This document shows positions 57,350-64,000 of a stretch of DNA of 64,000 bases, in pieces. The DNA is from Vulcanimicrobiota bacterium (lineage in GTDB: Bacteria; Pseudomonadota; Gammaproteobacteria; Xanthomonadales; Rhodanobacteraceae): the NCBI GenBank assembly GCA_903970555.1, contig CAJCJD010000180.1, positions 1 to 64,000 of the forward strand, written 5' to 3'. How positions within the stretch are numbered: position 1 is the first letter of the stretch; each line of letters begins with the position of its first letter. The translations under genes were made by a program, and so were the position numbers. The notes beneath the pieces are model-generated. The model worked only from the letters and a program-made list of their open reading frames with translations, made no database searches and was not told the DNA's origin.

Positions 57350-58510
57350 ATGTTTTCTCACGTATCAACCGGTACCGGTTCGCGTTATGCGTTGACACGG
57401 ATCGCTCCCCGTCTTGTCGCCCTGCTCGCCATGCTGTGCGGGTCGGCCGCATGCCTCGCGGCACCGTCGGCAAAGCCCAGCACCGTTCCGGTGCGCCATG
57501 TCTTCGTCATCATGCTGGAGAACGAATCCTACGCGGTGACGTTCGGCCCGAACTCGCTCGCACCGTACCTCGCGCACGAACTGCCCAAGCAAGGTGCCCT
57601 GCTGCCCAATTACTACGGCATTGGTCACTACAGCCTGGACAACTACATCGCGATGATCAGCGGCCAGGCACCCAATCCGGCGACGCAGGACGACTGCACC
57701 ACATACAGCGAATTCGTAGCCACAGCAAAGCCCGATGCGAACGGCCAGGTGCCCGGCACAGGCTGCGTGTATCCCAAGAGCGTGCGCAGCCTTGCCAACC
57801 AATTAACGGATGCGCGCCTGAGCTGGAAAGCCTATATGGAAGACATGGGTGCCGATCCGTCACGCGAATCGGCAACTTGCGGACACGTAGCCATCGGCGC
57901 CGACGACCCGACGCGTCACGCCACGCCGAAAGACCAATACGCAGCCAAGCACAACCCATTCGTGTACTTTCATTCGATCATCGACGATACCAAGTACTGC
58001 GACACTCACGTCGTCAATCTGCAGCATCTGACGAATGATCTTGCGCACATCAATACCACGCCGAACTACGTCTACATCACGCCGAACCTTTGCAACGACG
58101 GCCACGATGCACCCTGCAAAAATGGTGACCCGGGCGGCCTGATTTCCGCCGATGCTTTCCTGCGCACATGGGTGCCGCGCATCCTCAACTCGCCGGCATT
58201 CAAGAAAGATGGCCTGCTAGTGATCACTTTCGACGAAGGCACCGATAGCACGTCTTGCTGCAATGAGAAGGGCCTACCGGGTGGCCCGCAACCAGGACAA
58301 TCCGGCCCGGGTGGCGGCCAGATCGGCGCTGTCATGCTGTCGCCGTTCATCGCACCTGGCACGACATCGACAGTGGAGTACAACCACTACAGTCTGCTAC
58401 GCAGCATCGAAAATTTCTTTGGCCTGCCGCACCTTGGCTACGCGGGCGACAATTCGTTGCACACCTTGGGCAGCGATGTTTTCACGGCACATCCCACATC
58501 ATCGAAGTAA
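57350..58510 (+). CDS. Secreted phosphoesterase (acid phosphatase AcpA / phospholipase C-like superfamily)
   Basis: A 386-residue exported hydrolase. A signal peptide covers about residues 1-38 (helix RLVALLAMLCGSAACLA). The mature part has FVIMLENESYAVTFGP near 50, the GIGHYSLDNYIAMISGQAPN region (metal and nucleophile site) near 95, NDLAHINTTPNYVYITPNLCNDGHD near 225 and a metal-binding VITFDEGTDS near 285. It should hydrolyse phosphomonoesters or phosphodiesters in the periplasm or outside. It is followed by a hairpin and the convergent sedolisin gene. Not obviously part of the glycan pathway. Confidence 0.88.
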   Translation: MFSHVSTGTGSRYALTRIAPRLVALLAMLCGSAACLAAPSAKPSTVPVRHVFVIMLENESYAVTFGPNSLAPYLAHELPKQGALLPNYYGIGHYSLDNYIAMISGQAPNPATQDDCTTYSEFVATAKPDANGQVPGTGCVYPKSVRSLANQLTDARLSWKAYMEDMGADPSRESATCGHVAIGADDPTRHATPKDQYAAKHNPFVYFHSIIDDTKYCDTHVVNLQHLTNDLAHINTTPNYVYITPNLCNDGHDAPCKNGDPGGLISADAFLRTWVPRILNSPAFKKDGLLVITFDEGTDSTSCCNEKGLPGGPQPGQSGPGGGQIGAVMLSPFIAPGTTSTVEYNHYSLLRSIENFFGLPHLGYAGDNSLHTLGSDVFTAHPTSSK

Positions 58511-58538
58511 GCAATGCCGCAGCATCTCCGCAATAAAA

Positions 58539-58566
58539 AACGCCCCCTGGCTTGCCAGGGGGCGTT
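58539..58566 (-). terminator. Rho-independent terminator, sedolisin gene (possibly bidirectional)
   Basis: Perfect 12-bp stem AACGCCCCCTGG / CCAGGGGGCGTT with loop CTTG. On the minus strand it is followed by TTTTTT, making a strong intrinsic terminator 34 bp after the sedolisin stop. On the plus strand, after the phosphoesterase gene, no T-run follows. Confidence 0.9.
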
Positions 58567-58599
58567 GTCAATCACAACCTAGCAAACACTAAACAACCA

Positions 58600-60756
58600 T
58601 CACCACGCGGTGGCGTAGACCAAGTTATACGCGTTCACCGAGCCGATGCCGGTGGCGAAATCCCAACCGGTACCCGTGCCGTAAGCCTTGTCATAGGCAG
58701 ACGTCGAGGTCGACAGCACGCCATACGTACCCGAGGGCTTGTAGCAGCTGTGCGTGCCGGTGCAGTTCACATCCATATCGCCTTGGGTAACGTCGTAGAA
58801 GATGCACGAGCTACCCACGGTGTTACCGTTGCTGGAATTGCAGGTGCTGCTACCCGACGCGCCGTACTCGGTCTTGGCCAATGAGTAGTAGACCGAATCC
58901 GGATTGCCTGCGCCGGTGGTGAAACCGTTGTGCTGGTCAACCAGCGCCTGGATGCCGGCCATGATCGGCGAGGCGAACGAGGTACCGCCTGCCCCTGCCC
59001 AACCGCTCGGCGCACCTGTACAGGCCGCACCTTCACCCGCGGTGTTGCTGTAGCAGTAAACGTAGTAGTGACCCCACACGCCATTCGCTGCGAACAGCGA
59101 GACGTCCGGAATATCACGCACGCCGTCACTGGGATTGCCGACCAGGCCGGATTGCCACGACGGCTTCGTCCAGCCCGCGCAGGTGCCGCTGACGACACCG
59201 CTGGTGCTGGCTTTGCCGGTCGCGCAGCCACTGGGACCACCGCTGCCCGAACCCGTGGTCAGGAAGTCCGCCTTACCCGTTTTGCTGTTACAGAAACCGT
59301 TTGTGCCATACGTCGCGCTGTAACCTTCCTTCGTTGCGATCAGCGAGCTGGCGCACGAGTCGTTCCACGGAATTTCGTTGATATACGACAACGCCGAACC
59401 GTAGGTCGAGCTATTGGTCGAACTCCAGTAGCTGCTGCTGGTGCCGGCGTAGGTGTCACCGAAATCGGTACCGCCGACCGCCACGTTGTACGGGGTGGAG
59501 GCGAAACCGCTTACACCGATGCCGTGCGTGGCATTGGCCTCGTCGGCGTCACAACTGGCAGCACCTTCGTCGCCAGAAGAAACGAACACCGAGATACCTT
59601 CCGCCGCCGCACTCTCGTACGTGGAACTGTAGGCCGCGTTCTGGGTCGCACCGTTTTCCGCCTCGCACTCTCCGTAGCTCACGCTCCAGATCGTCGGCGC
59701 AGAACCTGCTTCGAGCAGATCCTCCATCGCGATCAAGCCACCGAAGGTGGTGGAGGTGTCTTTGCACGACACCAGTTCGAGTGTCGCCTGCGGAGCGGCC
59801 GCACCGGCATACTCCACGTCCAGTTCGGCTTCGCCATCGTTACCCACGACGTCACCCGGATTCGTGCAGCTTTCCGGATGCACCTGACTGAAGGTGGCCG
59901 TGGGCAGGCCGAAGGTCGAGCGGAAGGTGGTGATGTCGCTGGTCGAATACACGTTGGTGTCTTCGATCAACGCGATCGTCTCGCCGCTACCCTCGACGCC
60001 CGCGCTGAACAACGGGTTGAGGTTATAGATGGTCGCCAGATCGGCGGGCGTAACAGCCTGATAGGTGGAACCACTTTCAGTGAAGGTGTAGTCCACGTGC
60101 TGCTTGTAGTTCACATGCGGACGGAAGTCGTTCAACGACACCACACCTTCGACCACACCTGCAAACGCCGCCGGAATCTGCGGTTCGCTCATGTTGCCGA
60201 TATGGCTTTCGCCCTTGACGTTCAAGTGATGGATTTCGGTTCCGAACGCCTGACGTACTTGCCCGGCATTACCGGAGAAGTCGATCGTCATGCCGTTCTG
60301 GTACACCTTGTTGACGGTGAACCCTTGCGACTTCAGCCAACTGGACACCGTGTCGACGTCGATCTGCGATGGGCCGTATTGCTCGCCAAGCTGCACATTG
60401 GTCAGCCACTGGTGATAGTTCGGCGAACCCTTGGTCAGCTGTTGCTGCATAAGGGTCTGCAACGCCTGCTCGCGATCAGCGGGACGCTTGAGCTGCAGCT
60501 GCATGTGATCCAGTGCAGTCGAATCATTGACCCGACCTTGATCATTGGCGGCGATGGCATAGGGCGATACGTTGCCAGGAATAGCGACGCGGTCGTTATT
60601 GTTCGGTGCTTGCGTGATCTGCGGCTTCGAAAGCAGCCCGATCGTAGCGGCCGCATGACTGTTCGTTGCATAGGCCGATGCAAGGCTTACGGCCAAAAGA
60701 GTCAACACCAACTTGGCAGCACCGTGGCCGCCAGAACGTACGGATCCAAATCTCAC
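58600..60756 (-). CDS. S53 family serine-carboxyl peptidase (sedolisin/kumamolisin-like)
   Basis: A 718-residue secreted, probably acid-active protease. An N-terminal signal peptide (LVLTLLAVSLASAYA) is followed by a pro-kumamolisin activation domain (PNYHQWLTNVQLGEQYGPS ... VNKVYQNGMTIDFSG). In the catalytic domain the Glu and Asp lie in DGEAELDVEYA, the second Asp in VFVSSGDEG and the nucleophile in GGTSFASPIMAG near 595. The C-terminal calcium-site region has FYDVTQGD and GWDFATGIGSVNA. The GTG at 60756 is chosen because GGGGAGAA lies upstream and the signal peptide follows; longer frames would bury it. Confidence 0.93.
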   Translation of the reverse strand: MRFGSVRSGGHGAAKLVLTLLAVSLASAYATNSHAAATIGLLSKPQITQAPNNNDRVAIPGNVSPYAIAANDQGRVNDSTALDHMQLQLKRPADREQALQTLMQQQLTKGSPNYHQWLTNVQLGEQYGPSQIDVDTVSSWLKSQGFTVNKVYQNGMTIDFSGNAGQVRQAFGTEIHHLNVKGESHIGNMSEPQIPAAFAGVVEGVVSLNDFRPHVNYKQHVDYTFTESGSTYQAVTPADLATIYNLNPLFSAGVEGSGETIALIEDTNVYSTSDITTFRSTFGLPTATFSQVHPESCTNPGDVVGNDGEAELDVEYAGAAAPQATLELVSCKDTSTTFGGLIAMEDLLEAGSAPTIWSVSYGECEAENGATQNAAYSSTYESAAAEGISVFVSSGDEGAASCDADEANATHGIGVSGFASTPYNVAVGGTDFGDTYAGTSSSYWSSTNSSTYGSALSYINEIPWNDSCASSLIATKEGYSATYGTNGFCNSKTGKADFLTTGSGSGGPSGCATGKASTSGVVSGTCAGWTKPSWQSGLVGNPSDGVRDIPDVSLFAANGVWGHYYVYCYSNTAGEGAACTGAPSGWAGAGGTSFASPIMAGIQALVDQHNGFTTGAGNPDSVYYSLAKTEYGASGSSTCNSSNGNTVGSSCIFYDVTQGDMDVNCTGTHSCYKPSGTYGVLSTSTSAYDKAYGTGTGWDFATGIGSVNAYNLVYATAW

Positions 60757-61575
60757 GTTTATTTCTCCCCAAGGAGTTTGGTAAGTAAGAAAAGGCGCTC
60801 GTGAACCTGCAATGCGTCCCGTTACGGCGGCGACATGGCAAAGCCACGATGCACCAAACGCAAATCCACACATGACATCTTCGGTTGTGACTGACTATCC
60901 CCTGTATTTCACAGCGATGAAGCTGTTGCGACTCTGCTATGTCATGGGTCGCTCTTTTCCCCCGTCAATATTTCTAGCATGCGACTTCCGTGATCGATAT
61001 ATGACAGTTGCATGATGCCGATCACATTCTGATGTAGGCGCAAAATGTTCCGCGCACACGCATCTTTATGCGCTTGCATCGCGCGACGAGATGCAAACAA
61101 AAGACATCGATCAAATCATCGAAGTAAATTCGATCTAAATCGTGCGCATGTTGTTTGCGCATGCATTTGCATCGATCAAATGCATGCGACTTATCTCTGC
61201 ACAGCTATTTTTCAATGTGCGTGCAACAACTGTTTGTGGAAGCAGATGTCGATCACACGCCGTAGGGGCGCATGCAGTGATGCATCGCTGTCTAAAATGG
61301 AACTTTCGATCTGTGCGCAACAACCAAGGTGGCGTAGTCGGCAAACGTCCCACTCACTTTGTCGGTTGCTGATGTTGCGTTGCACGCTGGATTTTGTTGT
61401 GACGCAGCAAAAGTGAGCGCCTTAAACCGCAACTAAAGCGCAGGGGGTGCACACGGCGCTTGTGATGCTATCGTTAAGCCGTGTTTCGATTTACCGGTAA
61501 CAGCGTCGACATTTCTATCACGCCCTTTACAGAAACTTTGCGTCGTGCCCGACTACCGCCGCCAGGAGAATAAAC
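60757..61575. promoter_or_regulatory. Divergent intergenic region, sedolisin / fadL
   Basis: About 820 bp between divergent genes. It is A+T richer than the genes, with many ATCGAT and TGCAT-type short motifs and a 12-bp perfect inverted repeat at 61158-61188. Short frames (123 and 76 codons) do not look like proteins. Promoters for both genes are expected; I cannot assign hexamers reliably. Confidence 0.5.
61158..61188. repeat. Perfect 12-bp inverted repeat upstream of fadL
   Basis: CGCATGCATTTG, a 7-base spacer CATCGAT, then CAAATGCATGCG. It could be an operator or an RNA hairpin. No T-run follows. It lies about 390 bp before the fadL start and 400 bp before the sedolisin start. Confidence 0.7.
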
Positions 61576-62952
61576 GTGAATCATCATTCCAAGTTCCGTG
61601 TGGGCCGCTTAGGCACCCAGGCCGCCCTTGCGCTGGCCGTGGTAACGGCTTGCGCGCTTCCGATGGCGGCGCACGCCGGCGCCTTCCAGCTGCCCACTGA
61701 CAACGCAGCCGGCTGGGCTCGTGCGAACGCGGGTGGCTCGCTGTTCTTTGATGATCCCTCGGCGGCCTATAACAACCCGGCGGCCATGTCCTTCATTGAC
61801 GGCCCCATGTTGCAGGCTACCGCCACCGAGATCCGCCCCCAGGCCCAGTTCCATGGCCAGACCCTGGATGTGGACGGCAACCCGACGACTGGTGGAAATC
61901 CGAACGGTTTTGGCAAGTTCGTCCCATTCCCGAACGCAGCCTGGGTCGCGCCAGTGAATAGCTGGCTCACCCTGGGCGGCGCCCTTACCGTGCCATTCGG
62001 TCTGGAAAGCGATTACAACTCGGGGTGGCGGGGACGCTACTTCGGTACCGAAACTGACCTCGAATCGGTTGCAGCAAGCCTGTCGGCGGCGTTCAAGCTC
62101 AACGATCGGTTCTCGATGGGCGTGGGCGTACTCGGTCAGCGTACCAAGGCCGAACTCAACACGATGCTCGATCCGAACGGCGCGGCAAAGGCATTGTTCG
62201 GCCTTCCGCTTCCGCCACAACAGGATGACGTGCAGCTCAACGTCAACGTGAAACGGAAATTCTCGTTCGGCTACTTCGGTGGCTTCGTGTTCAAGCCGAC
62301 CGATCAAGACACCTTCGGCATGAGCTATCACTCGCGCGTAGAGAACACGCTGAGCGGCAGCTACGCCCTCTATGGAAGTTCGACCGGTAAACAACTGCTC
62401 GCCCTGGCGCCCGTGCTCAATCCGAGTCTGCCGAACATCAATCCGAACGGCGGCCCCGCTAGCGCCGAGTTCAATACGCCGGCATTCGCCAGCGCCGACT
62501 GGCTGCATGCGTTTACCGATAAGCTTTCGATCGCAGCAACGATCAAATGGACGGACTGGTCCAGCTTCAATGAGCTGGTGTTGACCTCGAAGGGCCAGCA
62601 ACTGGTCGCGCTGAACGAGGATTTCAAAGACAGCTTCCTGTATTCGGTCGGCGGCGACTACAAACTGACCGACCAGTGGACGCTACATGCAGGTATCGGT
62701 TACGACGAAACGCCCACCAGCATCGTCAGCCGCGACCCACGCGTGCCGGACGGCGCCCGCAAGTTGCTGGGCTTCGGTGTGGGCTACAAGGCGACCAGCC
62801 ATATCAGCGTCGATCTCGGCTACGAGCATCAGTTCGTCAACAACACTCCCGTGCACCTGACCAATTCACCGATCCTCGGCGCCGGCACGATCAATGGTTA
62901 CTTCGCCGATTCGGGCGATGTGCTGAGTTTGACTGGTACGTATCACTTCTGA
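61576..62952 (+). CDS. fadL: FadL-family outer-membrane long-chain fatty acid transporter
   Basis: A 458-residue outer-membrane beta-barrel. The signal peptide ends at AAHAGAFQL, leaving the mature N terminus GAFQLPTDNAAGWARA; the family's NPAAMSF motif follows near 67, and the chain ends in YHF, the usual terminal aromatic. Length is typical. GTG start with AGGAG eight bases upstream. It takes up fatty acids or other hydrophobic compounds, which could feed beta-oxidation and the ETF genes at the other end of the window, though nothing links their regulation. Confidence 0.92.
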   Translation: MNHHSKFRVGRLGTQAALALAVVTACALPMAAHAGAFQLPTDNAAGWARANAGGSLFFDDPSAAYNNPAAMSFIDGPMLQATATEIRPQAQFHGQTLDVDGNPTTGGNPNGFGKFVPFPNAAWVAPVNSWLTLGGALTVPFGLESDYNSGWRGRYFGTETDLESVAASLSAAFKLNDRFSMGVGVLGQRTKAELNTMLDPNGAAKALFGLPLPPQQDDVQLNVNVKRKFSFGYFGGFVFKPTDQDTFGMSYHSRVENTLSGSYALYGSSTGKQLLALAPVLNPSLPNINPNGGPASAEFNTPAFASADWLHAFTDKLSIAATIKWTDWSSFNELVLTSKGQQLVALNEDFKDSFLYSVGGDYKLTDQWTLHAGIGYDETPTSIVSRDPRVPDGARKLLGFGVGYKATSHISVDLGYEHQFVNNTPVHLTNSPILGAGTINGYFADSGDVLSLTGTYHF

Positions 62953-62987
62953 TCCGACGGAACAGCAACGTACCTCATGCGTTCCAT

Positions 62988-63018
62988 GCCGCCCAGCTCG
63001 ACTGGGCGGCTTTTTTTT
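62988..63018 (+). terminator. Rho-independent terminator after fadL
   Basis: Nine-bp stem GCCGCCCAG / CTGGGCGGC with loop CTCGA followed by eight T residues, 35 bp after the fadL stop. Confidence 0.95.
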
Positions 63019-63042
63019 CGCCCTGTGAACAGCTGCCACTCA

Positions 63043-64000
63043 CTATAGATCGAACGTACCGGTCAACAGATAGGTGCGTCGATTGTTCAACGGCACGAAA
63101 GTTTCATCGAATTGAGGCCCATACAGATTGCGGCCGAGCAGATTCTTCACGCCCAACGTGATGCTCCACCGCGGCGCTCTGTAGAAAATGTCCGCTGCGA
63201 CGGTGGCCTGCCCTGGGATCGGAATATAAGCACTGTAATCGGATAACTCGCCGAGGCTTCGGCTTCGGGCCAACACGCCGCCGGCCACGCCGAAACCGCG
63301 CCACAAGCCATTCTGGAAGGTGTAGCTGCTCCACAGATTGAAGCGTTGCCTCGATGCACCCAATGCGGGCGTACCGTCGTCGTTGTGGATCAACGCATTG
63401 GTAAACGCCGCACTGACATCCCAGCCTGGCGCGATCTGTCCGTTGAATTCCAGCTCAAGCCCCTTGTTCGACTGCCCGGGACCGCTGATGTAGTAATAAG
63501 GCGGCTGCAGTGAAAAAAGGTCCGAACTGTTGTTGAGCATAATGCGATACGCGGCCACGGTAAGGCGCGCTTTATTCTGGAACAAATCGAACTTCGCCCC
63601 CACTTCGATTTGTCGCGACAGCGCTGGCGGCAACGGATGTTCGTTCTTGCCCAATCCCGTGTCCGGCTGGAAACCGTTAGACGTATTGGCGTAGATCGAC
63701 ATATCCGGTGTGAGCTTGTACACGATGCCGTAATTCGGTACCCACTGCACTTTGTGCGAGTTCCATGGCGTACCGTCGGGATAGTAGGTTTGCAACTCAT
63801 AGCCCGTGCGCCGCCATGCCACCAACACGTCCCAGTGTGTGCCCAGGGCGATCTGGTCCTGCAGGAACAGACCTGTTTCCGTGGTCCATGGACTACCGGA
63901 AAAATATCCTTCGGCATAATCGTCGGCAGACAGCGCTGAGGCTGCCTTAAGCAAAGGGCCGTTGGTGAAAATGTTGTACGCCATGCCGTCGCTGAAGGCA
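63043..64000 (-). CDS. TonB-dependent outer-membrane receptor (C-terminal part, truncated by window end)
   Basis: About 318 residues of the C-terminal beta-barrel, continuing beyond the right edge. The pattern is typical of siderophore-type receptors: ETGLFLQDQIALGTHWDVLVAWRRT, YGIVYKLTPDMSIYANTSNGFQPD, RQIEVGAKFDLFQNKARLTVAAYRI, GLELEFNGQIAPGWDVSAAFTN and a last strand LLTGTFDL ending near an aromatic residue. An iron-siderophore substrate is likely but not shown by this part. It converges with fadL, whose terminator lies between them. Confidence 0.9.
   Translation of the reverse strand, partial: AFSDGMAYNIFTNGPLLKAASALSADDYAEGYFSGSPWTTETGLFLQDQIALGTHWDVLVAWRRTGYELQTYYPDGTPWNSHKVQWVPNYGIVYKLTPDMSIYANTSNGFQPDTGLGKNEHPLPPALSRQIEVGAKFDLFQNKARLTVAAYRIMLNNSSDLFSLQPPYYYISGPGQSNKGLELEFNGQIAPGWDVSAAFTNALIHNDDGTPALGASRQRFNLWSSYTFQNGLWRGFGVAGGVLARSRSLGELSDYSAYIPIPGQATVAADIFYRAPRWSITLGVKNLLGRNLYGPQFDETFVPLNNRRTYLLTGTFDL

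Noticed and set aside
58930-60804. Plus-strand open frame of over 600 codons opposite the sedolisin gene
   Set aside because: The sedolisin on the other strand has a signal peptide, prodomain and catalytic motifs; the opposite frame is low-complexity, rich in Arg, Gly and Thr, with no motifs.
61045-61416. 123-codon frame in the sedolisin/fadL intergenic region
   Set aside because: Unusual composition (many Cys, His, Arg), no ribosome binding site and no motif; looks like chance.

Overview
This window looks like a chromosomal segment of a gammaproteobacterium of the Xanthomonadales, most likely Rhodanobacteraceae (Dyella, Rhodanobacter, Frateuria or a relative). The reasons are the high G+C coding style, the cell-surface polysaccharide locus lying between etfBA and a metB-type gene (the classic Xanthomonas LPS locus position), and the S53 sedolisin, secreted acid-phosphatase-like enzyme, FadL and TonB-receptor genes at the right end. 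This placement rests on gene content and order only.

Layout. (1) 228-8332: electron-transfer flavoprotein genes (ETF-quinone oxidoreductase, etfB, etfA), with a glycosyltransferase, a small protein and a two-domain giant glycosyltransferase inserted between the oxidoreductase and etfB. (2) 8969-12281: a GtrA / GT2 / membrane-protein trio of the glycan-modification type. (3) 12316-16277 (minus): aminotransferase, cysNC and cysD, which make PAPS. (4) 16657-21923: UDP-glucose dehydrogenase, UDP-xylose synthase, a polyprenyl-phosphate GT2 and a GT-C-like membrane protein. (5) 22010-23338: a decayed IS3-family element plus a second transposase scrap fused in frame to a sulfotransferase. (6) 24335-41048 (minus): a second sulfotransferase, three GT4 enzymes, an FkbM methyltransferase, the Wzm/Wzt exporter, ManB, Rmd, Gmd, a three-domain giant glycosyltransferase and a small protein. 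(7) metB at 41293-42465. (8) 42667-47614: two tandem glycosyltransferases, an acyltransferase and a methyltransferase. (9) 47731-51993 (minus): a third giant glycosyltransferase and its small protein. (10) 52405-57241: rfbBACD and manC. (11) 57350-64000: secreted phosphoesterase, sedolisin, FadL and a partial TonB-dependent receptor.

How the genes fit together. The nucleotide-sugar genes supply dTDP-L-rhamnose (RfbABCD), GDP-mannose then GDP-D-rhamnose (ManC, ManB, Gmd, Rmd), UDP-glucuronate and UDP-xylose. The multi-domain glycosyltransferases and single GT4 enzymes could build a heteropolymer exported by Wzm/Wzt, with methyl, acyl, Gtr-type and sulfate decoration. Two sulfotransferases in the same locus as a PAPS-forming cysD-cysNC pair suggest a sulfated surface glycan, which is the main hypothesis here. 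No initiating glycosyltransferase, Wzx or Wzy is visible in the window.

The less expected features are three. A Wzt C-terminal glycan-binding-like domain sits on a sulfotransferase while the local Wzt lacks one. A shared C-terminal beta-type domain ending in a VQ-[ED]-x-V-[AS]-W-F-like motif occurs in three otherwise unrelated proteins. A family of small proteins is encoded immediately upstream of each giant glycosyltransferase.
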